Notes under the pieces: generated by a model
Databases searched by the model: none
What the model saw: only the letters and a program-made list of their open reading frames with translations
What the model was told of the DNA's origin: nothing
Made by a program: the position numbers and the translations under genes
Part shown: piece after piece, positions 1 through 6,716 of the stretch
Position numbering within the stretch: position 1 is the first letter of the stretch
How the letters are laid out: every line of letters begins with the position of its first letter
Assembly: GCA_017556885.1 (NCBI GenBank)
Contig: JAFYLV010000119.1
Coordinates: forward strand, 1 to 16,392
Direction of reading: 5' to 3'
Length of the DNA: 16,392 bases
Origin: Clostridia bacterium
GTDB lineage: Bacteria > Bacillota > Clostridia > Oscillospirales > QAMX01

Positions 1-44
1 AAACTATTGTAAGACCAGTTCAAGTTTGTCGAACAGATAAAGGG

Positions 45-95
45 CGCACTTCTATACACCACATCGTTTCGGTGTAGTACGTAATGTGCGTTTTT
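45..95 (+). terminator. Terminator-like imperfect hairpin at left edge
   Basis: CGCAC (45-49) pairs with GTGCG (86-90), and TACACC (55-60) pairs with GGTGTA (71-76), with an internal loop between the two stems. The structure is followed directly by five T residues (91-95). On the plus strand this resembles an intrinsic terminator, but no gene is visible upstream inside the window. It also sits only a few bases from the repeat that starts at 104, so it could instead belong to the same mobile unit. Confidence 0.35.
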
Positions 96-103
96 GCACC
101 GCA

Positions 104-165
104 CCAAAGCCTCCCTCTGATGAGGGAGGTGGCAAAAATCTTTGATTTTTGACGGAGGGAGAGAA
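104..165 (+). repeat. Left inverted copy of hairpin repeat
   Basis: The repeat reads CCAAAG, then a hairpin CCTCCCTC-TGAT-GAGGGAGG (110-129), then a second hairpin CAAAAATC-TTT-GATTTTTG (133-151), and ends with AGGGAGAGAA (156-165). It matches the reverse complement of 511-563 at both ends and in the first hairpin (CTCCCTCTGAYGAGGGAG). The second hairpin has the same position but a different sequence. The inner end supplies the GGAGGGAGAG ribosome binding site of the nuclease gene starting at 167. Confidence 0.75.
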
Positions 166-166
166 C

Positions 167-586
167 ATGAAAGCCTATAATAAAGAGAACATCCCTCTGG
201 CTAAGGTGTTGCGGAAAAATATGACTCCTTGGGAACGGAAATTGTGGTATAACTTTTTGCGAAACGATCCGGTGCGTTTTCAAAGGCAGAAAGCGATTGG
301 CAATTCTATTACAGACTTTTATTGTGCAAAGGCAAGATTGGTCATCGAACTTGACGGCAGTGGACATTACACGCCGGAGCAGGCGAGAAAAGATGAACAA
401 CGCACCAATGAGTTAAAAGCCATGAATCTGGCGGTAGTAAGGATTTGCAATTTGGATATTGACCGAAATTTCTGCGGTGTATGTGAGTATGTTGATCGTT
501 TGGTGCAGAATTCTCTCCCTCAGTCAGCTTCGCTGACAGCTCCCTCGTCAGAGGGAGCCTTGGATGCAGCTGTATCAAAACAATAA
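167..586 (+). CDS. DUF559 (Vsr-like) endonuclease-domain protein
   Basis: This 139-residue protein has the DUF559 pattern. An N-terminal stretch MTPWERKLWYNFLR (about residues 19-32) is followed by Q41, then D50 in TDFYCAK, and an E61-L-D63 pair in LVIELDGSGHY. This is the arrangement of Vsr-type PD-(D/E)xK nuclease folds. The role is probably DNA binding or nicking; the substrate is unknown. An in-frame TTG at 149 gives a longer reading, but ATG 167 is chosen because GGAGGGAG (154-161) sits just upstream of it. The ribosome binding site lies inside the left repeat. Residues about 115-132 (NSLPQSASLTAPSSEGAL) are translated from the right repeat, so the native domain ends near residue 114. 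The gene is AT-rich relative to its neighbours, suggesting recent arrival. Family assignment is firm; activity is inferred. Confidence 0.82.
   Translation: MKAYNKENIPLAKVLRKNMTPWERKLWYNFLRNDPVRFQRQKAIGNSITDFYCAKARLVIELDGSGHYTPEQARKDEQRTNELKAMNLAVVRICNLDIDRNFCGVCEYVDRLVQNSLPQSASLTAPSSEGALDAAVSKQ
511..563 (-). repeat. Right inverted copy of hairpin repeat
   Basis: Read on the minus strand this copy is CCAAGG, hairpin GCTCCCTC-TGAC-GAGGGAGC (539-558), hairpin GTCAGC-GAA-GCTGAC (523-537), then AGGGAGAGAA (511-520). It is a second variant of the repeat at 104-165 in inverted orientation. It lies wholly within the nuclease reading frame and encodes the Ser/Pro/Ala-rich tail. Confidence 0.75.
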
Positions 587-591
587 GCAAA

Positions 592-624
592 AATCCTCCC
601 TGTGAATTTTTCACAGGGAGGATT
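592..624. terminator. Perfect 15-bp hairpin, likely bidirectional terminator
   Basis: AATCCTCCCTGTGAA (592-606) pairs perfectly with TTCACAGGGAGGATT (610-624) around a TTT loop. It lies between the 3' end of the plus-strand nuclease gene and the 3' end of the minus-strand ABC exporter operon, where a shared terminator is expected. The flanking T tracts are weak on both strands. Confidence 0.7.
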
Positions 625-674
625 AACTGTTTTATGAAACCCCGCCGAATCGGAGCTTCTTTTTTTGATAAGAA

Positions 675-2519
675 TCATTCCACCTCTTCGGCGGCGGCGC
701 CGAGGCTCTGGTTGGGCTTCTGCAGAGAAAGGCTGTAGAGCCGGGCATAAATGCCGCCCTTTTCCAGCAGCTCCTCATGGGTGCCGGATTCCCGCAGCTC
801 GCCGCGGTGCAGCACGAAGATGCGGTCGCTGTCCACGATGGTGGAAAGGCGGTGGGCGATGTAGATGGAGGTACGGCCGGAGCTGATCTTGCCGAGGGCA
901 TCGGTGATGGCGGCCTCGGTCTCTACGTCGATGTTTGCGGTGGCCTCATCCAGCACCAGCACCGCCGGATTGAAGGCGACGGCGCGGGCAAAGGCGATGA
1001 GCTGCCGCTGACCGGAGGAGAAGGACATTCCGCGCTCGCCCACGGGATGATGATATCCGTCGGGCAGGCGGGAGATGAAGGCATCGGCATTTGCGGTGAT
1101 GGCGGCGCGGCGGATATCCTCGTCGGTGATATCGTCGCGGTTGAGGCGGATATTGTAGGCAATATCGCCGGAGAAGAGGAAGACGTCCTGCATGACCACA
1201 GCGATCTGCTGCCGCAGGTATTCAAGGTTATACTCCCGGATATCCCGGCCGTCCAGCAGGATCTGACCCTTCTGGATCTCATAGAAGCGGGCGATGAGGG
1301 AGATAACGGTGGTCTTGCCGGAGCCGGTGGCGCCGACAAAGGCGGCGCGCTCGCCAGGGCCGATGCGGAAGGAGACGTCCTTCAGCACCCAGTTTTCATC
1401 AATGTAGGCAAACCAGACATTGCGGAACTCGATCTCGCCGCGGATACGATCACCGCGGAAGCCCGATTCCATATCCTCGTCAAACTCCGTCTTATCGGTG
1501 ATGTCAAAGATACGGTCGGCAGAAACGATGGCGCTGGCGATGGAGGTGTACTGCTGCGCGATGGCGGCAATGGGCTGATAGAGCTGCTTTGTATAGGTGA
1601 TGAAGGAGTACATGACACCCACGAGGATGGTGCCGTTGAGAAGCTCGGTGGCAAAGAAGGCCATCATCAGCAGGGCAAGCATGTGGGCAAGGTTCGGGAT
1701 GAGGGAGTTGCCCAGCGAATTAAGTACGGCCTCGGTCACGCCGAGCTTGTAATAGCCGTCGTTGATATCCTTGAACTCGGCACGCTTCTCTTTTTCGCGG
1801 TGGAAGATCTGCACGACCTTCATGCCGATGATGTTCTCGCTCATGAAGCCGTTAAGACGGGAGAGCTGTGCCTTGACGCGGACAAAATTCTTCTTTGCAA
1901 CGGTACGGAAAAATATGGTGAGCACAGTGATGAAGGGCAGAGCGCCGAGAGCCACGAGAGTCAGCTGCCAGCTTAAGGAGAACATGGTGACGAGAAGGGT
2001 CACCAGCATCATGACTTCCTTGACAAGATCCACCAGAATGGAGGAGTAGAGGGAGTTCAGGCTTTCCACGTCAGAGCTGACGCGGGTAAGGATGGAACCC
2101 GAGGCGTTGTTGTCAAAGAACTTCATATTCAGACGCTGGATATGGGCAAAAAGCTCGGTGCGCAGCTTGTGCATGATGCGCTGGCCAAGCGAGGTCAGCA
2201 CCAGCTGATGGGTGACGGCGGCGACCAGGCCGGTGACAACGATAACACCGTAGAGGATGGAGAGCAGAACGATCTCACCCATATCGTTACGGCCGGGGAC
2301 CAGGTTCTTATCGATGATGAGCATGAGGATGAAGGGCTTTGCGATATCCACAAGATTCTCATAGGCGGCCATCAGCAGAGAGAGGATGGTGCGGCCGGGG
2401 AATTTGAGGAAGTAGCCAAGCAGGCGCGCAAAGGTGTGGCGCGTGCCGGACTCGTTATACTCGGAAAGGCGCCCGGCCATCACGCGGCCGGTTTCCTTCA
2501 GGATGGGTTTCTTAGCCAT
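675..2519 (-). CDS. ABC exporter half-transporter, catalytic partner (BmrD/LmrD-like)
   Basis: A 614-residue type I ABC exporter subunit: a six-helix transmembrane domain (about residues 30-335) followed by an ATPase domain. Visible motifs are Walker A GATGSGKT (396-403), Q-loop Q444, Walker B LVLDE with catalytic E525, and H-loop H556. The signature reads FSSGQ (500-504) instead of LSGGQ. A non-canonical signature opposite a partner with a degenerate Walker B is the hallmark of heterodimeric exporters such as BmrCD, LmrCD and TM287/288. ATG 2519 is preceded by AAGGAGG at good spacing, so a longer in-frame start at 2561 is not used. It overlaps the stop of the partner gene by 8 bases, implying translational coupling. 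Drug or lipid export is likely; the substrate is unknown. Confidence 0.93.
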   Translation of the reverse strand: MAKKPILKETGRVMAGRLSEYNESGTRHTFARLLGYFLKFPGRTILSLLMAAYENLVDIAKPFILMLIIDKNLVPGRNDMGEIVLLSILYGVIVVTGLVAAVTHQLVLTSLGQRIMHKLRTELFAHIQRLNMKFFDNNASGSILTRVSSDVESLNSLYSSILVDLVKEVMMLVTLLVTMFSLSWQLTLVALGALPFITVLTIFFRTVAKKNFVRVKAQLSRLNGFMSENIIGMKVVQIFHREKEKRAEFKDINDGYYKLGVTEAVLNSLGNSLIPNLAHMLALLMMAFFATELLNGTILVGVMYSFITYTKQLYQPIAAIAQQYTSIASAIVSADRIFDITDKTEFDEDMESGFRGDRIRGEIEFRNVWFAYIDENWVLKDVSFRIGPGERAAFVGATGSGKTTVISLIARFYEIQKGQILLDGRDIREYNLEYLRQQIAVVMQDVFLFSGDIAYNIRLNRDDITDEDIRRAAITANADAFISRLPDGYHHPVGERGMSFSSGQRQLIAFARAVAFNPAVLVLDEATANIDVETEAAITDALGKISSGRTSIYIAHRLSTIVDSDRIFVLHRGELRESGTHEELLEKGGIYARLYSLSLQKPNQSLGAAAEEVE

Positions 2520-4272
2520 TTGCCTCGCCTCCTTCCACAGAAATGCCCGATGCGTTTTCAAAGAGATGGCGGTAGGCAGGGGAAGAGTTTAAAAGCTCGT
2601 TATGATGACCGTATGCTTCCACGGAACCGTCCTCTGCGAGGAAAAGCACCTTGTCGGAGAGCATGGCGGCGGAAATGCGGTGGGTGATGAGCAGCACCGA
2701 GCAGCCGTTGCGGTCTGCCTTGAGATTTTTGAGGATCTCAGCCTCGGTCTCTGTATCGACGGCGGAAAGGCTGTCGTCCATAATGAGCACGGCAGGCTTG
2801 GTGACGGCGGCCCGGGCGATGGCGATACGCTGCTTCTGACCGCCGGAGAGGGTCACGCCGCGCTCGCCGACCATCGTCTCGTAGGTTTCGGGGAAGGACA
2901 TGATGCTTTCATGCACCGCTGCCAGCTTTGCGGCTTCCTCCACCTGTGCCTGCGTGACGGAATCAACACGGAAACGGATGTTGTTTGCCACCGTGTCGGT
3001 GAAAAGCAGGGTGTCCTGCGGCACGAAGGCAAGGGCGGTGCGCAGGGTCTCCAGCGGGATCTCATGCAGCTCGCGGCCGCCGAGGAAAATGCAGCCTTCG
3101 GGCGTCTCCCAAAGACGTTCGATGAGGTTTGCAAGGGTGGTCTTTCCGCAGCCGGTTGGTCCCATAACGGAGATCAGCTCGCCGGGCCGCAGATCGAAGG
3201 AAACGTTGCGCAGCACGTCGTGGTCGGTGCCGGGATAACGGTAGGTAAGATCCCGCACGGAGAGAGCGGGGGGATTCTCCAAAACGGCGGAGACGTCGGC
3301 GCGGGCATCGTCCACGCTGGGATGTGCATAGAAGATCTCGTCCAGACGCTTCATGCTGACACGGCAGCGCTGCCAGGCCTGCACGATGGAGCCGCAGCGG
3401 CTCATGGGCACGAGGATGAGCATCAGATAACCGTTGAAGGCGGTATATTCACCGATGGAGAGCTTTCCGTCAATGACAAGCCGGCCGCCAAGGATGAGAT
3501 AGGCGCAGAAGGCCATGGCATAAACCAGGCGGATCATGGGGCGCATGGAGGCGGTCAGCTCGGCCGAGGACATTTCCGCTTTCCATTTTTTGCGGGAAAG
3601 CTCGGCAAAGCGCTCGTTTTCCGAGCGTTCCTGGGCAAAGGCCTTCAGCACGCGGATGCCGGTGACGTTTTCCTGCACGCGGGCGCCGATATCAGAGGCG
3701 GCCTGCTGTACCCTGCGGAAACGGATGCGCATATGCTTGCGCAGGAAGAAGAGCAGGAACAGAAGAATGGGGGAAGGGGCTGCACAGATCAGGGTGATTT
3801 TCCAACCGGCAGCATCCTGCATGAAATAAAGCGCCATAATAATGGTTGCAATTAAATCAATAAGTGATACAATATGATTACCGTAGAATGCGCGCACAGC
3901 CTGGATATCGACTATACTCCTTGTAATCAAATCGCCGGTGTTGTTTTTGATATAATAATCGGTCGAGAGCTTCTGCAGATGGGAGAACATTCCGTAGCGC
4001 AGATCGCGGTCGATGCCGCGGCACATGGAGATCAGGCAGAAAGCCCAAAGCCAGTGGCAGACAAAGGAAAAGAACACGGTTGCGATGAGAAGCCAGATGA
4101 GCGGCAGAATATCTGCCCGGGCGGCTTTTTCCGTGAACATATCAATAATTACTCCGGTTTGCTTGGGAATATAGGTGTTCAGCACCGTATGGGTGCCGAG
4201 CATCGTGGCGCCGAACAGATAAATATACCAGTGCGATGACGCATATTTTGCGACGATGCGGCTGCTGCTCAT
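2512..4272 (-). CDS. ABC exporter half-transporter, degenerate-site partner (BmrC/LmrC-like)
   Basis: A 586-residue type I ABC exporter subunit with an N-terminal transmembrane domain (about residues 15-310) and a C-terminal ATPase domain. Walker A is GPTGCGKT (371-378), the signature is canonical LSGGQ (475-479), and the H-loop is H531. Walker B ends LIMDD, so D500 replaces the catalytic glutamate. This is the expected degenerate half of a heterodimer, and the partner gene carries the matching altered signature. The gene order and lengths resemble B. subtilis bmrC-bmrD. The start is supported by AGGAAGGAG upstream. It is the first gene of the operon, with a candidate promoter at 4329-4357. 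Assignment to a heterodimeric exporter is strong; substrate is not predictable. Confidence 0.93.
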   Translation of the reverse strand: MSSSRIVAKYASSHWYIYLFGATMLGTHTVLNTYIPKQTGVIIDMFTEKAARADILPLIWLLIATVFFSFVCHWLWAFCLISMCRGIDRDLRYGMFSHLQKLSTDYYIKNNTGDLITRSIVDIQAVRAFYGNHIVSLIDLIATIIMALYFMQDAAGWKITLICAAPSPILLFLLFFLRKHMRIRFRRVQQAASDIGARVQENVTGIRVLKAFAQERSENERFAELSRKKWKAEMSSAELTASMRPMIRLVYAMAFCAYLILGGRLVIDGKLSIGEYTAFNGYLMLILVPMSRCGSIVQAWQRCRVSMKRLDEIFYAHPSVDDARADVSAVLENPPALSVRDLTYRYPGTDHDVLRNVSFDLRPGELISVMGPTGCGKTTLANLIERLWETPEGCIFLGGRELHEIPLETLRTALAFVPQDTLLFTDTVANNIRFRVDSVTQAQVEEAAKLAAVHESIMSFPETYETMVGERGVTLSGGQKQRIAIARAAVTKPAVLIMDDSLSAVDTETEAEILKNLKADRNGCSVLLITHRISAAMLSDKVLFLAEDGSVEAYGHHNELLNSSPAYRHLFENASGISVEGGEANG

Positions 4273-4328
4273 GGACGGGTCTCCTTCCTACTGAAGAGCC
4301 CCGCCGGGATACCTCTCCAGTTGCCTTA

Positions 4329-4357
4329 ATTTTACTTCATTTCCCCCTTCGGGGCAA
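4329..4357 (-). promoter_or_regulatory. Candidate sigma-A promoter for ABC exporter operon
   Basis: On the minus strand TTGCCC (4352-4357), a 17-base spacer and TAAAAT (4329-4334) lie about 55 bases upstream of the exporter start. The spacer contains a small CCCC-TTC-GGGG hairpin. The rest of the 210-base divergent gap (4273-4482) must also hold the promoter of the plus-strand radical SAM gene. The best candidate there is TTGAAA with TGTAAA about 19 bases later, which is weak. Confidence 0.45.
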
Positions 4358-4482
4358 TAGAAGCAATTACAAAACAAGAAAAAGAAAAGCTGTAAATTTA
4401 TGCAATATGCACATTGAAATTTAGAATCATCTCCATCCTGTAAAAACAAGGAGTTGCAAGAAAGGAAAGAGGGTGAGAAGAA

Positions 4483-5595
4483 ATGCCCGCAGAAAGTGTA
4501 CATCTTTTGATCAAGCCCGCATCGGGTGCCTGCAATATGCGCTGCGGATATTGTTTTTACGCAAATCTCGCGGCTTGCGGCGCTCCCACGGGAAAGATCA
4601 TGACGGAGGAGACGGCAGAGCGGGTCATTACCCGGGCGGCTGAGACCGGCGCGCGCCGGATTTGCTTTGCCTTTCAGGGCGGCGAGCCCACCCTTGCGGG
4701 TCTTGCGTGGTTCCGGCGGTTTGCAGAGCTGTGCAAAGAACGGCTGCCCGCCCGCACGGAGGTGGAATTTAACCTCCAGACCAACGGTCTGGCCATGGAT
4801 AAGGATTGGGTACGGTTTCTTGCTGAGAATCGCTTTCTTGTAGGCCTTTCGCTGGATGGAACGAAGGATATTCACGATGCCCTGCGCCCGGATGTCGCCG
4901 GCAAGGGTACCCATGCCCGGGTGCTTGCCGTTGCCCGTGAGCTTATGGCGGCGGGGGTTGCGTGCAACGCCCTGTGCGTTGTGTCCGCCCTGTCCGCCCG
5001 CCACGGCGCTGCGGTTTACAACGGGCTGAAAAAAGCCGGCTTCCGTCATATTCAGTTTATCCCCTGTGTGGAGGACTTTGGCGGTGGAACGTCGGTGCCG
5101 CCCCTGACGGCAAAGAACTATCTTGCCTTTTTGCGAGCGGTTTTTCCCCTGTGGTACCGCGATCTGCGGGAGGGAAACTACGTCAGTGTCCGATATTTTG
5201 ATAATCTGGTGCACATGGTCTCGGGACGCGAGCCGGAGGCCTGCGGTATGCTTGGCCGCTGCCCCGGGCAGCTTATCGTGGAGAGCGACGGAAAGGTCTA
5301 CCCCTGCGATTTCTACGTCCTGCCCGAGCTTTGCACCGGCGATCTGCATGTAAACCCTCTTGCGGAGATCGTCGCGTCTCCCATCCGACAGAAATTCTGC
5401 GAGGAATCCCTTGCGGTGCACCCCGATTGCCGCGCCTGTCCCGTGGCACCCCTCTGCCGGGGCGGCTGCCGCCGCGACCGGCAGGAGAGTGCTGACGGGC
5501 CGGTGGGAAAAAACCGGTATTGCGAGGCTTATCGGACATTTCTTGCAGAGGTATTGCCCGCGCTCTGCGATATCCGTGATCACATGACAAATTAG
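4483..5595 (+). CDS. Anaerobic sulfatase-maturase-type radical SAM/SPASM enzyme
   Basis: This 370-residue protein follows the clostridial anSME pattern over its whole length. The radical SAM cluster motif is CNMRCGYC (C17, C21, C24), followed by the FAFQGGEPTL and SLQTNG-like stretches. The SPASM domain has all eight auxiliary-cluster cysteines: C254, C260, C275, C316, C319, C325, C329 and C347. D276 follows C275 in YPCDFYV, the position of the proposed catalytic aspartate. Such enzymes convert a Cys or Ser in sulfatases to formylglycine in the cytoplasm, using S-adenosylmethionine. No sulfatase lies in the window, so the substrate is encoded elsewhere or differs. A purine-rich AGGAAAGAGGGTGAG precedes ATG 4483. 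The next gene follows after 19 bases, suggesting a two-gene operon. Confidence 0.88.
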   Translation: MPAESVHLLIKPASGACNMRCGYCFYANLAACGAPTGKIMTEETAERVITRAAETGARRICFAFQGGEPTLAGLAWFRRFAELCKERLPARTEVEFNLQTNGLAMDKDWVRFLAENRFLVGLSLDGTKDIHDALRPDVAGKGTHARVLAVARELMAAGVACNALCVVSALSARHGAAVYNGLKKAGFRHIQFIPCVEDFGGGTSVPPLTAKNYLAFLRAVFPLWYRDLREGNYVSVRYFDNLVHMVSGREPEACGMLGRCPGQLIVESDGKVYPCDFYVLPELCTGDLHVNPLAEIVASPIRQKFCEESLAVHPDCRACPVAPLCRGGCRRDRQESADGPVGKNRYCEAYRTFLAEVLPALCDIRDHMTN

Positions 5596-5614
5596 AACAT
5601 AAAGGAGCCGTATT

Positions 5615-6652
5615 ATGCCAACAATCAACGGAATCTCGTATAGCCGTGAGGACTTTCTCCGGCATTTGGGAAACTTTTCGCATGTAGCGGGGATCACCCC
5701 CCTCACCTTTGACGGCGGCCGTGCCCGCGGCACCCGGCTTTTGCGCGTGGCAACTGGCTCGGGGCTGGAGTTTGACCTGCTGCCGGATCGCTGCCTTGAC
5801 ATCCTTGCTCTGCGCTACCGGGGGATTACCTTATCCCAGATGGCGAAAAACGGACCTACCGCGCCGTATTCCGGTCTGCCCGCCCCGGGATTTTTTCCTG
5901 CGGCCATTTCCGGCGGCATGATGTTCACCGGCGGTCTTCTCAATGCCGGCCCGGACTGCGTGGATGCGGAAGGCCGCTTCCACGCTGCCCACGGCAATAT
6001 CGGCCTTGCCCCTGCGGAGGAGCTCACCGCCGGCGGCGCGTGGGAAGGGGACGAATACGTGATGCGCATCACCGGCCGCATGCGGGAAAGCCGCCTTTTC
6101 CACGAAAATCTTACCCTGACCCGTACCGTTACCACCCGCCTCGGTTCCGATGAGATCGAACTGTGCGACGTGGTGGAAAACCTCGATTCCGAGCCGGTGG
6201 AATATGCCATTCTTTACCACTGCAATTTCGGTTTTCCCTTCCTCTCTCCCGATCTTTGTTTGAAGTTCCCGGAAAATCACATCACCCCGCGCACCCCCGA
6301 GGCGACGGCGGGGCTTGCGGCGGCAGAGCAGATCAGCGAACCGGTGGACGACTTCTTTGAGCATGTCTTTTTCCGCGATATGCAGGCAGACCCCGACGGC
6401 TTCGTCACCGTCCGGGCGGAGAATCCGACTCTCGGCATCGCGGCGGAGATTTGCTACGAGCAGAAGAACCTGCCCTGTTTTGTCCAGTGGAAGAGCATGC
6501 GCTCCGGTGATTATGCCCTGGGATTGGAGCCCTCCAACACCATCCTGCGCGGCCGCGCCGCAGAACACGAGGCAGGTGCGCTGCCGACCCTCCCCGGTTT
6601 CGGACGCGCAGAATTCCGGCTGAAATTCTCCTTCTCCGGCTTGGAAAAGTAA
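5615..6652 (+). CDS. DUF4432 family aldose-1-epimerase-like protein
   Basis: A 345-residue protein with the pattern of the DUF4432 branch of the galactose-mutarotase-like fold. It shows LLPDRCLDILALRYRG (about 55-70), TGGLLNAGPD (105-114), an AHGNIGLAPAEE segment around H126, YHCNFGFP (201-208) and GLEPSNT (303-309), where E305 is the likely catalytic glutamate. The fold suggests interconversion of sugar anomers, but no specific sugar can be assigned. AAAGGAG (5601-5607) gives a clear start at 5615. It follows the radical SAM gene by 19 bases and ends just before a strong hairpin, so the two probably share one transcript, though the functional link is not obvious. Confidence 0.85.
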   Translation: MPTINGISYSREDFLRHLGNFSHVAGITPLTFDGGRARGTRLLRVATGSGLEFDLLPDRCLDILALRYRGITLSQMAKNGPTAPYSGLPAPGFFPAAISGGMMFTGGLLNAGPDCVDAEGRFHAAHGNIGLAPAEELTAGGAWEGDEYVMRITGRMRESRLFHENLTLTRTVTTRLGSDEIELCDVVENLDSEPVEYAILYHCNFGFPFLSPDLCLKFPENHITPRTPEATAGLAAAEQISEPVDDFFEHVFFRDMQADPDGFVTVRAENPTLGIAAEICYEQKNLPCFVQWKSMRSGDYALGLEPSNTILRGRAAEHEAGALPTLPGFGRAEFRLKFSFSGLEK

Positions 6653-6665
6653 AAGAAAACATAAA

Positions 6666-6697
6666 AAACCGACCTGTGTATTTTCACAGGTCGGTTT
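6666..6697. terminator. Bidirectional terminator between convergent genes
   Basis: AAACCGACCTGTG (6666-6678) pairs perfectly with CACAGGTCGGTTT (6685-6697) around a six-base loop. An A tract on the left (6663-6668) gives a U run on the minus strand, and a T-rich stretch follows on the plus strand. It separates the DUF4432 gene from the foldase lipoprotein operon. Confidence 0.85.
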
Positions 6698-6716
6698 ATC
6701 TTTGTTCGTAAAATAC

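Larger units (their letters stand above)
104..563 (+). mobile_element. Candidate repeat-bracketed nuclease unit
   Basis: Two inverted, hairpin-rich copies of one repeat family (104-165 and 511-563) bracket a single DUF559 nuclease gene. Both copies have the same outer end (CCAA) and the same inner end (AGGGAGAGAA), so the roughly 460-base unit has the symmetry of an element with terminal inverted repeats. It is clearly richer in A and T than the genes to its right. No target-site duplication is evident and no transposase is present, so mobility is inferred. If it moves, it may depend on the nuclease or on functions supplied elsewhere. Confidence 0.4.

Noticed and set aside
104..165. CRISPR repeat
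   Set aside because: The two copies are inverted, differ in sequence and flank a gene. There is no regular spacer array and no cas gene.
20..400. 126-codon minus-strand frame over the left repeat and nuclease
   Set aside because: It is antisense to the DUF559 domain and passes through the repeat hairpins. There is no ribosome binding site or family resemblance.
777..1976. 399-codon frame antisense to an ABC subunit; a similar frame lies at 2602-3855
   Set aside because: The minus strand carries complete ABC exporter domains with all motifs. The antisense frames have no recognisable fold or start signal.
4343..4354. CCCC-TTC-GGGG palindrome in the divergent gap as a possible operator
   Set aside because: It is too short and simple to assign to a regulator, and no regulator gene is adjacent. 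Noted only as part of the promoter spacer.
4288..5802. 504-codon minus-strand frame across the radical SAM gene and the divergent promoter region
   Set aside because: The plus-strand protein matches a known family end to end, and the minus-strand frame has no motif and spans an intergenic region.
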